Positions 34,139 to 43,935 of a stretch of DNA of 64,000 bases are shown piece by piece. The notes beneath the pieces were generated by a model. The model saw only the letters and a list, made by a program, of their open reading frames with translations. It searched no databases and had not been told where the DNA came from. Origin of the DNA: Christiangramia crocea (GTDB lineage Bacteria; Bacteroidota; Bacteroidia; Flavobacteriales; Flavobacteriaceae); contig NZ_JAJSON010000019.1 in the NCBI RefSeq assembly GCF_022410465.1, positions 1 to 64,000 on the forward strand, in the 5' to 3' direction. Position 1 is the stretch's first letter; every line of letters starts with the position of its first letter. A program made the position numbers and the translations under genes.

Positions 34139-36865
34139 ATGAACCACGATTACTCTGCTAATTCTAATATAAACCAGGAAAATATCTGTTGGTACAGACT
34201 AACGGAAGAAGAGGCAATGGAAAGGCTGAATACTTCCATAGCCGGACTTACCTCTTCAGATATTCCTGATAGAGTTTCCAGATATGGCAAAAATGTGCTG
34301 CCATCCAGAAAAAGATTGACATTGTTCAGGGTTGTAATAAATCAGTTTCTAAACCCATTAATATATATTTTACTTGGAGCAGGTGGTGTGTCTATTATCC
34401 TTGAGGAATATTCGGATGCCGGTTTTATCTTTCTGGTGCTACTCATCAATGCCGTAATAGGGACCTTTCAGGAATGGCAGGCAGAGACAAAGGCCTCCGC
34501 TCTTGAACAAATGATCCAGCTAAAAGCGAAAGTCAAAAGAGACCAAAAGAATCTTATACTTCCCGGAGAAGAACTTGTGCCCGGCGATATTGTTATGCTG
34601 GAATCAGGTAATAAAGTACCTGCAGATATTCGCATTATAAGAGAAAATAATCTAACTGCAACTGAAGCCATCCTCACAGGTGAATCAGTGCCTGTTTCCA
34701 AAGATAGTATGGCTATGGAAAGGGAAGATATTCCTGTTTCTGACCATATTAATATGCTTTTTGCCGGCACTACAATTACCGCAGGCAGGGCTACAGGGGT
34801 TGTTGTTGCAACGGGTTTGGAAACTGAGATCGGTAAAATCGCTTCATCTTTAAAGGAGCTCGAAGCCGGTAAAGCACCCCTGGTGCAAAGGATGGAAAGC
34901 TTTACTAAAAAGATCAGTCTCACCGTGCTTGGCGCCTGCATGCTATTGGGAGGAATAGGATACTGGAGCGGTGTGCCTGTTAAGGAGATATTCTTCTTTG
35001 TAGTTGCTGTGGCAGTGTCGGCTATTCCGGAAGGTCTGCCAATAGCAATGACCGTTGCACTCTCTATAGGAGCTTCACGAATGGCCAGAAGAAATGTAAT
35101 TATTCGGAAACTAACCGCTGTGGAAGGTTTGGGGAGCTGTACATTCATTGCTACCGATAAGACAGGTACACTTACCGTAGATCAGCAAACCGCCAGAATG
35201 ATAGTACTTCCAGGACCCACCTCTTTTACTGTGACAGGGGAAGGATATAATGGTGAAGGGACTATCTGCGGGATGGATGGTGAAAAAATGTCGTTTAATT
35301 CATCCATTGAATTTGAGCAAATCATCCGTTCAGTAACTATCTGCAATGAAGGTGATCTAACCCGGGATAATGGAAGCTGGAGTAGCGCAGGCGATCCAAT
35401 TGATGTGGCACTGTTAGCTTTATCCTATAAAGCAAATATTACCCCGAAAGAGATACTTAAGGATATAGAAAAGCTAAGCGAAGTGCCATTTGAATCGGAA
35501 AGACGGTATGCAGCAGTCTATTATCGGGAAAAAGAACAAAGCACACTTAAAATAGCTGTAAAAGGAGCCATAGAAAAGCTCCAGGAACACATTGATAAAG
35601 AGAAAAACCGTGATCTGTTAGACCAGGTGGATTACTATGCTGAAAACGGCTACAGGATCATAGCTGTAGGTGGAGGAACTGTGTCTGAAGTGGAACCGAT
35701 TGATCAGTTACCAGATATGGAGCTGTTGGGGTTTGTTGCTTTGATAGACCCTTTAAGACCAGAAGCCAGAAATGCAGTCAAGCAATGTCATCTTGCAGGT
35801 GTGGAGGTAGCAATGATTACAGGAGACCATCCAGCCACTTCGCTGGCAATTGCCAGGGAGGTGGGTATTGCGCACAATAATAAAGAATCGATTACCGGTA
35901 TGGAGCTAGACAGAATAATCTCCCAGGAAGGGGAAAGCCTGTTAAAAATCATCCAAAGCAAACGAATTTTTTCAAGGGTATCCCCGCAACATAAACAAAG
36001 TATCGTTCAGGCACTACGTGAATCCGGACATTTTATTGCTGTAACCGGCGACGGAGTAAATGACGCACCTGCCCTGAAAACCGCAAATATTGGTATAGCG
36101 ATGGAATACGGCACAGACGTCGCTAAAGACACTTCTTCCATTATCATAGGCGACAACAATTTCGCTTCTATAGTGGCAGGTATCGAAGAAGGACGTTTTA
36201 CATACGGCAATTTGCGAAAGATCATTTATTTACTCATCTCTACCGGGGCTGCAGAATTAATTGCCATAGGTCTTTCTCTGGCTTTTCAATTGCCCTTACC
36301 ATTTTTACCTGTGCAGTTACTTTGGCTCAACCTGGTGACCAATGGCATTCAGGATGTAGCTCTTGCCTTTGAAGCAGGAGAAAAGAAAGCAATGCGTGAG
36401 CCACCGAGAGAGCCAGATGAAAGCATATTCAACAGGCTGATGGTGAGCCAGACGTTAATATCGGCTACGGTTATAAGCCTTTTGACCTTTGGACTTTGGT
36501 ACCATCTGCTAAATCATCTGCATTGGGAGGAATTTGTTGCCAGGAATACGGTTCTGCTGCTAATGGTACTGCTACAAAATTTTCATGCTTTAAACTGCAG
36601 GTCGGAGACCCGGTCTCTATTTAAAATTCCACTACACAATAATTATATTTTGATATTGGGAATAATTGCTGCCCAGGGTATTCACATCCTTGCAATGTAT
36701 ATTCCATTTATGCAGGAAATTCTATCACTCCAGCCAGTCCCTCGGATAGACTGGGTTAAATTGTTCTTTACGGCTTCAATAATTGTGTTAGTAATGGAAA
36801 TATTCAAAATGGTTTATAAAAAAAATATAAGATTGCCAGATAAAGCCAATACGCAGAAGATTTAG
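34139..36865 (+). CDS. P-type cation-transporting ATPase (P2 type)
   Basis: 908 residues. N-terminal cation ATPase domain (YRLTEEEAMERLNTS), actuator TGES (ILTGESVPVSK), phosphorylation site DKTGTLT, nucleotide domain, hinge TGDGVNDAPALK, and about ten membrane segments. TM4 carries AIPEGLPIAM, typical of Ca/Na,K-type pumps; TM6 carries LWLNLVTNGIQDVALAFE. It belongs to the P2 group (calcium or sodium/potassium export). TM6 differs from the NLVTD of the second pump at 41145, so the two may carry different ions. It shares the upstream region with the acs operon. Confidence 0.92.
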   Translation: MNHDYSANSNINQENICWYRLTEEEAMERLNTSIAGLTSSDIPDRVSRYGKNVLPSRKRLTLFRVVINQFLNPLIYILLGAGGVSIILEEYSDAGFIFLVLLINAVIGTFQEWQAETKASALEQMIQLKAKVKRDQKNLILPGEELVPGDIVMLESGNKVPADIRIIRENNLTATEAILTGESVPVSKDSMAMEREDIPVSDHINMLFAGTTITAGRATGVVVATGLETEIGKIASSLKELEAGKAPLVQRMESFTKKISLTVLGACMLLGGIGYWSGVPVKEIFFFVVAVAVSAIPEGLPIAMTVALSIGASRMARRNVIIRKLTAVEGLGSCTFIATDKTGTLTVDQQTARMIVLPGPTSFTVTGEGYNGEGTICGMDGEKMSFNSSIEFEQIIRSVTICNEGDLTRDNGSWSSAGDPIDVALLALSYKANITPKEILKDIEKLSEVPFESERRYAAVYYREKEQSTLKIAVKGAIEKLQEHIDKEKNRDLLDQVDYYAENGYRIIAVGGGTVSEVEPIDQLPDMELLGFVALIDPLRPEARNAVKQCHLAGVEVAMITGDHPATSLAIAREVGIAHNNKESITGMELDRIISQEGESLLKIIQSKRIFSRVSPQHKQSIVQALRESGHFIAVTGDGVNDAPALKTANIGIAMEYGTDVAKDTSSIIIGDNNFASIVAGIEEGRFTYGNLRKIIYLLISTGAAELIAIGLSLAFQLPLPFLPVQLLWLNLVTNGIQDVALAFEAGEKKAMREPPREPDESIFNRLMVSQTLISATVISLLTFGLWYHLLNHLHWEEFVARNTVLLLMVLLQNFHALNCRSETRSLFKIPLHNNYILILGIIAAQGIHILAMYIPFMQEILSLQPVPRIDWVKLFFTASIIVLVMEIFKMVYKKNIRLPDKANTQKI

Positions 36866-37093
36866 CAGAATTAAATAGGATTGAATAGCATGAGGATAAT
36901 AGGCTTTACGATTTTAGTTCAAATACCCCACAATTTTTATTAGATGATTTGAATTCAGATGATATTTAAAAATTATGATAAAGTCTTTTTATTAAAAATG
37001 CTCTAAGCCCAGTAAAATAGGGAATTATTTTATGAAAAAATCTCATTTTTGAGGTGGAATCCTATATATTTATTCCCTCAATTACCAGATTTT

Positions 37094-37906
37094 ATGCAAA
37101 CGGAGCTCAAAAAAATATCAGATTACTGGAAGGAGATATATTCCAGCCAGGTAAAGGAGTACAGGCCTTTTGAAATCTCCGAAGATTTTAAAAGATTCGC
37201 TTCTCTACTCGCCCCGGGAAACTCCTATTTATATATTGTAAATCTCCATAATTTTGAACTGGAATATGTTTCTGATTCAGTGGAGCGTTTTGTGAGTAAG
37301 GATGCAAGTGATATTGAACTCAACGATCTCTTACAAACTGTTATTCCGGAGGAAATTGAAATTATCAACCTTAAGAGTAAGGTTATAAGCGATTTCTACA
37401 TCTCTTTTTTGGACAAAGAAAAAGTCCTCATCTATAAAAATATGTTTACTTATCGCATGAAGGATGCAGGTGGACACACAAGGACAATGTTGTATCAGGC
37501 GTTTCCATTAAGCGTTTTAGAAAATGGGACACCAGAACATGTATTTTGTATTCAAACAGATGTTTCGCATCTTAAAGTGACCAGTACAAATACTGTTTCC
37601 TTTCTTAATATTAACGGTGGAAAATGTTATTTTAACATTGATATATCCAAAGGAAAATTTGATCCCGCAAGCTGCGATGAGGGGAGTAATGATTTTTCAG
37701 AGCTTCTAACAGAAAGGGAAAAACAGATTGTAATTAGATTATCCAGAGGCTTAAATGCGGAACAGATCGCGGACGATCTGAAACTCTCTCATCATACAAT
37801 TAAAACCCATAGAAGGAATATCCTGCAAAAAAGCGGTTGCACAAATACGACTGAATTAGTCGTAAAGTGCCTTACTAATGGAATAATTTCTCCCAGTCTG
37901 AATTAA
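37094..37906 (+). CDS. LuxR-type transcriptional regulator with PAS-like sensor
   Basis: 270 residues from the ATG at 37094; an upstream TTG would add 15. The C terminus is a GerE/LuxR HTH (LTEREKQIVIRLSRGLNAEQ, then LSHHTIKTHRRNI). The N-terminal 190 residues resemble a PAS-like module (SYLYIVNLHNFELEYVSDSV; HVFCIQTDVSHLK). There is no receiver domain, so the signal is probably a ligand or partner. It follows the P-type ATPase on the same strand after 228 bases; targets are unknown. Confidence 0.88.
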   Translation: MQTELKKISDYWKEIYSSQVKEYRPFEISEDFKRFASLLAPGNSYLYIVNLHNFELEYVSDSVERFVSKDASDIELNDLLQTVIPEEIEIINLKSKVISDFYISFLDKEKVLIYKNMFTYRMKDAGGHTRTMLYQAFPLSVLENGTPEHVFCIQTDVSHLKVTSTNTVSFLNINGGKCYFNIDISKGKFDPASCDEGSNDFSELLTEREKQIVIRLSRGLNAEQIADDLKLSHHTIKTHRRNILQKSGCTNTTELVVKCLTNGIISPSLN

Positions 37907-37999
37907 AATCAGAAATGGATAAAACTATTAAGCAGGAATTTCAGAGACTTTTTCCGGATTTTGCCAAAAAAGGAAAAACCAATCTCGGCTTTGAACTAT

Positions 38000-38026
38000 G
38001 GGCTTTAACCGTTAGAGCCCCTTTTT
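38000..38026 (+). terminator. Terminator after LuxR-type regulator
   Basis: GGGCTTTAAC (38000-38009) pairs with GTTAGAGCCC (38011-38020) with one G-T pair, followed by a T-run. Confidence 0.8.
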
Positions 38027-38036
38027 AACTTTCATT

Positions 38037-39128
38037 TTAAATACCTGCCACATTCTTTTTTCCAAGGAATCGAAGCATTTTAATATGGTCTATAATAGCT
38101 CCCACAAAGGTCTTCTTGCTATGGTATGGAATTCCAAATTCCCTTGCCGTTTCCTCTACTATAACCGAAATATCCCTGTAATGAACATGGCAGATATTAG
38201 GAAATAAATGATGCTCTACCTGGTAGTTCAATCCACCAATGAGCCATGAAAAGACCTTGCTACGTGGAGAAAAATTGCTCGTAGTAGCTAATTGATGTGT
38301 ATGCCAGTCACCTGAGATCGTATTTTTATTATCGGGCATAGGAAATTCTGCATCAGGAATAATATGTGCAACCTGAAAAACCGTACTTATTAAAAACCCG
38401 GTTACCAGATGCATACTTATAAAGGCCAGAATAACGATCCATGCGGCCTGTGGCACCATGATAAGAGGTAATATAAGCGCATAGGAAAAGTAAACGAGTT
38501 TCCAGCCTATTATCATACTCAGTTCCTTTTTAAATTCATTTCTTTTATTCAGAAAACCCATATTCTTAAAACGGGTGATCTTAACAAAATCCTTGGCGGT
38601 GATCCAGGAAATTGTAGAAAGGCAATAAAAAAACCACACATATAAGTGCTGGAACCTATGCAGCTTCATTCTTTTGGTGTTGGGAGAAAACCTGAGAAAA
38701 AATGGCTGATTAATATCATCATCAGCCCCTTCTATGTTGGGATAGGTATGGTGCAGCATATTATGCTGGATCTTCCATACTGTCGCATTTGCTCCAATAA
38801 GGTTAAAAGTCAAACCCAGGATCTTATTAAGCTTCTTGTGCTTTGAATAAGAACCATGTATGGCATCATGCATTATCCCCATTCCTATCCCGGACATTCC
38901 CAGTCCACTTGTTATATACAACATGAATAGTATCCATGGACTGGTTACAATACCGGTATTTATAATGATTAACGGTACAAAAAACAGCGCAAGCATTGTT
39001 ATGGTTTTCAATACCATGCTTGTATTTGCATGCCGGCTAATGTTGTGGATTTTAAAGTAATTATTGACTCTTTTTTTTAATGCTTTTGAGAAGTCGGTAC
39101 TTCTAACTGAAAAATTAGGATGTTTAAT
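38037..39128 (-). CDS. Membrane fatty acid desaturase, start codon not ATG/GTG/TTG
   Basis: Acyl-lipid/acyl-CoA desaturase with the three histidine boxes HDAIHGSY, HNMLHHTY and QVEHHLFPNICH, and four to five membrane segments. An ATG at 39017 would give 326 residues, but the frame stays open upstream and encodes the N terminus usual for the family (FSVRSTDFSKALKKRVNNYF, then KIHNISRHANTSM). No ATG, GTG or TTG occurs in that stretch before the TAA about 57 bases further up. An ATT at 39128-39126 in front of Lys-His-Pro would give 363 residues, the usual length. Either a rare start codon or an upstream indel is involved. It inserts double bonds in fatty acids, using oxygen and reduced cofactor. 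Confidence 0.88.
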   Translation of the reverse strand: MKHPNFSVRSTDFSKALKKRVNNYFKIHNISRHANTSMVLKTITMLALFFVPLIIINTGIVTSPWILFMLYITSGLGMSGIGMGIMHDAIHGSYSKHKKLNKILGLTFNLIGANATVWKIQHNMLHHTYPNIEGADDDINQPFFLRFSPNTKRMKLHRFQHLYVWFFYCLSTISWITAKDFVKITRFKNMGFLNKRNEFKKELSMIIGWKLVYFSYALILPLIMVPQAAWIVILAFISMHLVTGFLISTVFQVAHIIPDAEFPMPDNKNTISGDWHTHQLATTSNFSPRSKVFSWLIGGLNYQVEHHLFPNICHVHYRDISVIVEETAREFGIPYHSKKTFVGAIIDHIKMLRFLGKKNVAGI

Positions 39129-39459
39129 AGTATAATTATTTGATTCAAAAGCTGATGCAGGCTTTTATGTAGAAAAATTTTAGTAATAAAAGCATCAATC
39201 CGAAAAAAAGGAAATTTTAAAGGTTTCAGAACTCTTGTAGAAAAGAAACGGTTCTAAATATCTCAGTATAGCGGAATAATAAAACGTGCCTAATATACGC
39301 CTTTTTAAGGCCAAACCCTATTATTAATGCAATTGTTTTAAGTGCTGCGGCGAAAATAGATACGCCAGGAAACCTTAAAGTTTTTTTAATTGTATGACTT
39401 CCTAAAATAATTCAGCTTATTTTAAAGAATTCAAAGTTAATCAACCAAACTATTACAAA
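39129..39459. other. Divergent intergenic region
   Basis: 331 AT-rich bases between the desaturase and the DUF1206 gene. I see no palindrome of the FNR-like type, no ORF and no clear promoter. Confidence 0.5.
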
Positions 39460-40284
39460 ATGAGCAATAAAAAGGAAAATTTCGCAAGATTTGGTATGGC
39501 TGCCAAAGGAGGGGTTTATTGTATAATAGGTGTGTTAACCGCACTTGCCGCTTTTGGACAGGGTGGTGAACAAACCGGAGGAAAGGGAGCTCTCAAATAT
39601 CTCGCCGAGCAATCTTATGGCCAGATATTGCTTATCATAATGGGTATAGGTCTTCTGGGCTACGTATTCTGGAGATTCTACCAGTCATTTGCCAATCCAA
39701 ACGGATTCGAGGATAATGCAAAAGGCTACGGAAAAAGAGTCGCATTCTTTATAAGCGGACTACTTTACGGCGGACTGGCTTTCTATTCATTTAAAATGGC
39801 TTTTGGTGGTGGATCTGGAGACAGCAAGTCCATGACGGGATCATTAATGTCTGGACCCAATGGAGATACTATTGCAATTATTATAGGAATCGGAATGGCG
39901 ATCAAAGCAATCTATGATCTTTATCGTGCTTACTCGGGAAAATTCAGAGAAGAAGTTGAAGAGACCGGGATGGATCATAAGGAACAAAAATTACTGATTA
40001 ATGCCGGTAAATTTGGTCATACTGCCAGGGGTATAGTTATTGCCCTGATGGCATTCTTAACTTTAAGATCAGGTTTGTCATCTGGAAATAATATTGGCAC
40101 ACAAACCGATGCATTCAGTTTTATTCAGAATGAGTTTGGATCTGTAGCCTTAGGGATCGTGGCAATTGGGCTGGTAGGCTATGGTGTATATATGTTCATT
40201 AAAGCAAAATATCCAGCCGTTTCTGTAGCAAGTCTTCGCAGTAAAGGTGGAAGCTCAGCGAAGAAAACCATAGATCTTAAGTAA
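39460..40284 (+). CDS. DUF1206 family membrane protein
   Basis: 274 residues with six hydrophobic segments in three pairs (GGVYCIIGVLTALAAFGQ, ILLIIMGIGLLGYVFWRFYQ, FFISGLLYGGLAFYSF, IAIIIGIGMAIKAIYDLYRA, ARGIVIALMAFLTLRSG, LGIVAIGLVGYGVYMFIKA). Each pair ends in a Tyr/Arg-rich turn, the DUF1206 repeat. The function is unknown. It is a single-gene unit followed by a hairpin at 40331. Confidence 0.88.
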   Translation: MSNKKENFARFGMAAKGGVYCIIGVLTALAAFGQGGEQTGGKGALKYLAEQSYGQILLIIMGIGLLGYVFWRFYQSFANPNGFEDNAKGYGKRVAFFISGLLYGGLAFYSFKMAFGGGSGDSKSMTGSLMSGPNGDTIAIIIGIGMAIKAIYDLYRAYSGKFREEVEETGMDHKEQKLLINAGKFGHTARGIVIALMAFLTLRSGLSSGNNIGTQTDAFSFIQNEFGSVALGIVAIGLVGYGVYMFIKAKYPAVSVASLRSKGGSSAKKTIDLK

Positions 40285-40330
40285 GTGCATGGTTCTGGGA
40301 CAGACCCTGCCCGTAACAGATGGTTGTTAA

Positions 40331-40364
40331 TTCCCGGGGAAGCCTTGTAAAAACAGGCCGGGAA
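40331..40364 (+). terminator. Hairpin after DUF1206 gene
   Basis: TTCCCGG/CGGGAA and GCCT/AGGC form a two-part stem. There is no T-run, so intrinsic termination is uncertain. Confidence 0.5.
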
Positions 40365-40386
40365 TGCAATTAAAACCCATTTAGAA

Positions 40387-40479
40387 CTATTCAAATAATG
40401 ATATATACAATAACAGTATAGTGCTAATTGCAAATATTATAGCTCTAATAAGGTCTTCTCTTTTGGTTTGAGACTCCAT
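40387..40479 (-). CDS. Possible 30-residue single-span membrane protein
   Basis: ATG at 40479 to TAG at 40387. The protein has a charged N terminus (MESQTKREDLIR) and one hydrophobic span (AIIFAISTILLLYISLF), the layout of small membrane proteins. It lies alone in a 410-base gap, on the strand opposite to both neighbours. Nothing but composition and isolation supports it. Confidence 0.35.
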   Translation of the reverse strand: MESQTKREDLIRAIIFAISTILLLYISLFE

Positions 40480-40695
40480 TATTCCAGCAATTACAATTAC
40501 TAATTATGAGACTATTAAAAGGGGCACATCCTGTGGGGGGAAATATCCTTCGAAAGAAAAATTGAAAAATTACAGTAATAAATATAAACTTTTATTTTGA
40601 AACTACGCTTTGCTATATATTATTTAGGGTCCCTCTTTTTAATTTTCTCTATGGAATAACCAGTCAGAATGTGATCAGTTTTATTGAATTTCAAC

Positions 40696-41133
40696 ATGGA
40701 TCAGTATTTAAAAATAGCGATTGAAGAGGCCAAAAAGGGCCTTTCCGAAGGTGGAATTCCAATTGGAAGCGTTATAGTATATAAGGATGAAATCCTTGGA
40801 AAAGGCCATAACAGGAGGGTTCAAAATGAAAGCGTTATTCTTCATGGCGAAATGGACGCTTTTGAAAATGCGGGCAGACAACCGGCTTCGGTTTATAAAG
40901 AATGTGTACTCTACACCACCCTTTCCCCCTGTCCAATGTGTACCGGTACAATTCTCTTATATGGTATTCCAAAAGTTGTTATTGGCGAGAATTCAACATT
41001 TTTAGGATCGGAAAGCCATTTAAAGGAAAATGGAGTCGAAGTTGTAGTTCTGAATAACAGGGAATGTATAGAAATGATGCAAAACTTTATTAGTGCCAAA
41101 CCCGAACTCTGGAATGAGGATATAGGAAATTGA
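40696..41133 (+). CDS. Nucleoside/cytosine deaminase family protein
   Basis: 145 residues from the ATG at 40696; a TTG four codons up is less likely. CDA-fold zinc motifs: LHGEMDAFENAG (His and catalytic Glu) and PCPMCTGTILLYG (two Cys). The HGE form, rather than HAE, together with the ENAG block is that of yeast-type cytosine deaminase (Fcy1), so free cytosine is a possible substrate; guanine or tRNA adenosine is less likely. It converges on the P-type ATPase with an 11-base gap. Confidence 0.88.
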   Translation: MDQYLKIAIEEAKKGLSEGGIPIGSVIVYKDEILGKGHNRRVQNESVILHGEMDAFENAGRQPASVYKECVLYTTLSPCPMCTGTILLYGIPKVVIGENSTFLGSESHLKENGVEVVVLNNRECIEMMQNFISAKPELWNEDIGN

Positions 41134-41144
41134 CTTACTTCTAT

Positions 41145-43787
41145 CTAATTTCCGGAGAAATGTGCTGTCCTCTTAATTAACTGCGATAAAGGCACTGTAA
41201 AACCACCAAAAAGTATAACCATTAAAAGCTGATCAATTTCCAGAGGTTGAAGGGAAAGCATTGTATTTAAAAATGGAATCCAGTATGCTGTTACCACAAT
41301 TAGTAAAGAAAGTAAAATAGCTCCCCACACCCATTTATTCCGTGTTACTTCGTTATTTATAAACGAAGACTCTCTTGAAGCCAAGTTAAAAACATTTAGT
41401 AATTGTCCCAGGATCAAGGTATAGAAGGCCATATTGTTTACTATTACAGGATGATATTGTTTAAAAGAATATGCATACCAGGTAATTGCGATAACAGCCA
41501 GGGTTATGGAAAGACTGTATGCTACGATAGCTTTCCATCTTCCCGAAGTTATTATAGGTTCATCTGATAAACGTGGAGGCTGTTTCATAACATTCTTGCT
41601 ACCTCTCCCCATTCCCAGGGCCAGCGCCGGAAATACATCGGTTACCAGATTAAGAAACAGAATTTGCAAAGGTAATAAGGGAAGAGGAAGACTGGATATG
41701 GAGGCAATAGCCACCGCTATTATCTCAGCCAGATTACATGATAGTAGGAAAACCACAAAATGCCTGATATTCTCAAAAATGTTCCTTCCCTGCCTAATGG
41801 CTAATTCTGTAGAAGTAAATTTATCATCCATCAGAATAACATCTGCCACTTCTTTTGCTGCCTCGGTCCCCCTTATCCCCATGGCAATACCAATATCAGC
41901 TTTTTTTAATGCAGGGGTATCGTTCACTCCATCCCCTAACATCCCTACCACCAAATTATTCTTCTGATATAAATTCACCAGATTGAGTTTTTGTTCAGGG
42001 ATCATCCGTGCAAAAATACTGGCATTGAGCAATTTTTTTTCTTCCTCCTTAGAGATATTCTCCAAGTTATTAAAATCGGCCCCATAGATGATATTTTCTG
42101 AATTTGATCCACTCTTTATCAGGTTTATTTCCTCTCCGATTTTTTGAGCAGTATTTGGATGGTCGCCAGTGACCATAATAACCTTAACACCAGCATTCCT
42201 GTAGGTTTCAATAGCCTGGGCAACATCCTTTCGGGGTGGATCTTCAAAACCTATTAGCCCCAACAGAATAAGATTGCTCATGGGCTCAGAAGGAAGCTCC
42301 TTTACTGAATTGTATGCCAGGGCAAGTGTACGGAGTCCGTTTGAAGCCATTCGTTCACCTTCTTCCAGCCATTTTTCCTTATTTCCGAAGTCAATTACCT
42401 CTACTCCCGTCTGCAAATAATCACAATGCTTTAAAACGGTTTCCATAGCTCCTTTTACACAAACCAGAACATCAGAATTTTCCTGGTTTATGGTTAGCAT
42501 GCGCTTTTTCTCCGTATCAAAAGGATATTCCTTTATTCTGGGAAAATCCTGACGCAGTCTCTCCCAGTCCCCATCTAAATCAGTAACAAAACCCAGTAAA
42601 GCTTCTTCAACCGGATCTCCCGAATTCTCTTTATCAAATCCTGCGTTATTGCATAATGCCGCCACCTGGAATAACCTCTCTTTTTGTTCTTCAGGAACCG
42701 GTAAATCCTGATTTTGAATATTGAAGGTCTCAAGACGCTCATTCTGGACCACAATACTACTCGCCACCATTTTATTCTCTGTTAGCGTACCCGTCTTATC
42801 AGTACATAACACACCAACCTCCCCTAGCGTTTCCACAGATTCAAGTTTTTTAATGATCACATTCTCTTTGGAAAGTCTTAGCATTCCCTTTGCCAGGGAA
42901 ATGGTTGCAACTATTGGCAAACCTTCAGGAATTGCCGCAACGGCCAGGGCTATTCCCGTCTTTATCATCATTAAGAGTTCTTTTCCCTGAATGTATCCGC
43001 TTATGGTGGTAAGCGCAGCAAGAATAAGAGTAAGCCATATTAATTTTCTGCTTAAAATATTAAGCTTTTTCTCCAGGGGCGTCCTTACTTTTTCAGCTTC
43101 ACGGGTGAGTTTACTTATTTCACCGATTTTCGTATTATTCCCAGTACCGGTAACAATTGCTTTCCCATTACCTCTGCTCACGATGGTACTGCTAAAAACC
43201 ATATTGCTTTGGTCTGATAAGGGTGTTTCTTTATCTAACTTATCGGTATTCTTTTCAATCTGATGGCTTTCTCCGGTAAGTGATGCTTCCTTAAGAGCAA
43301 GGCCATTAGAATCTAATAGCCGTGCATCTGCCGGGATTACATCTCCCATCTCCAGGATAAGAATATCACCAGGTACCAACAGACTTGATTCTATATTCTG
43401 AACTTCCGAATTTCTAAGTACCCTGCTCTTCACCGGAGCGAGTTTCTGAAGCGCCTCAACCGATCTTATAGCCTGTAGTTCCATAAAAAAACCTATAAGG
43501 GTGGTCATTAAGATTACGAATAATACAGCAAAACCCTCTATCCAGTCCTGAAATATGAATGCCAGGATCATGGCTGCAGCCAGTATATATATTATGGGGT
43601 CTAAAAACTGTTCGGCGAATATGTATAGAACGCTTTTATCTTTTTTCTTTTCCAGAACATTCAAACCATACCTTTCCTGCCTCTGTACAGCCTCCTCAGA
43701 AGACAAACCATTTTCATTACAATCGAAATGTTTTAAAATCTCGTCTATACTGTAGGTATGCGGATTAATTGTATTTTTTTTCTCCAT
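41145..43787 (-). CDS. P-type cation-transporting ATPase (P2A, calcium-pump-like)
   Basis: 880 residues. N-terminal cation ATPase domain (YSIDEILKHFDCNENGLSSE), actuator SLTGESHQIEK, phosphorylation site CTDKTGTLT, hinge GDGVNDTPALKKADIG, and about ten membrane segments. TM4 is AVAAIPEGLPIVAT and TM6 LNLVTDVFPALALGMG, with the Asp that binds calcium in SERCA-like pumps. It is a second P2 ATPase in this window with different TM6 residues from the one at 34139. A calcium exporter is the most likely role. Confidence 0.92.
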   Translation of the reverse strand: MEKKNTINPHTYSIDEILKHFDCNENGLSSEEAVQRQERYGLNVLEKKKDKSVLYIFAEQFLDPIIYILAAAMILAFIFQDWIEGFAVLFVILMTTLIGFFMELQAIRSVEALQKLAPVKSRVLRNSEVQNIESSLLVPGDILILEMGDVIPADARLLDSNGLALKEASLTGESHQIEKNTDKLDKETPLSDQSNMVFSSTIVSRGNGKAIVTGTGNNTKIGEISKLTREAEKVRTPLEKKLNILSRKLIWLTLILAALTTISGYIQGKELLMMIKTGIALAVAAIPEGLPIVATISLAKGMLRLSKENVIIKKLESVETLGEVGVLCTDKTGTLTENKMVASSIVVQNERLETFNIQNQDLPVPEEQKERLFQVAALCNNAGFDKENSGDPVEEALLGFVTDLDGDWERLRQDFPRIKEYPFDTEKKRMLTINQENSDVLVCVKGAMETVLKHCDYLQTGVEVIDFGNKEKWLEEGERMASNGLRTLALAYNSVKELPSEPMSNLILLGLIGFEDPPRKDVAQAIETYRNAGVKVIMVTGDHPNTAQKIGEEINLIKSGSNSENIIYGADFNNLENISKEEEKKLLNASIFARMIPEQKLNLVNLYQKNNLVVGMLGDGVNDTPALKKADIGIAMGIRGTEAAKEVADVILMDDKFTSTELAIRQGRNIFENIRHFVVFLLSCNLAEIIAVAIASISSLPLPLLPLQILFLNLVTDVFPALALGMGRGSKNVMKQPPRLSDEPIITSGRWKAIVAYSLSITLAVIAITWYAYSFKQYHPVIVNNMAFYTLILGQLLNVFNLASRESSFINNEVTRNKWVWGAILLSLLIVVTAYWIPFLNTMLSLQPLEIDQLLMVILFGGFTVPLSQLIKRTAHFSGN

Positions 43788-43935
43788 TTAATCTTGATGA
43801 GGATAAAAAACTTCAGCGTTCCATACTGAAATTAAAAAATAATGTCTTTTCTGTTAATCCTTAAAATTTCCTTAAATAAAAGCAATAGGCTTTTTAAATT
43901 TACGTTGAAAAAGCAAACAAAAAAATCCCTACCCC

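Noticed and set aside
36959-36985. TGATATTT... as a further FNR-like box before the LuxR-type gene
   Set aside because: Only a half-site is present; the second half does not fall at the right spacing.
37915-38028. 37-codon ORF after the LuxR-type regulator
   Set aside because: Its 3' third runs through the terminator hairpin at 38000-38026; the first half looks protein-like but there is no further support.
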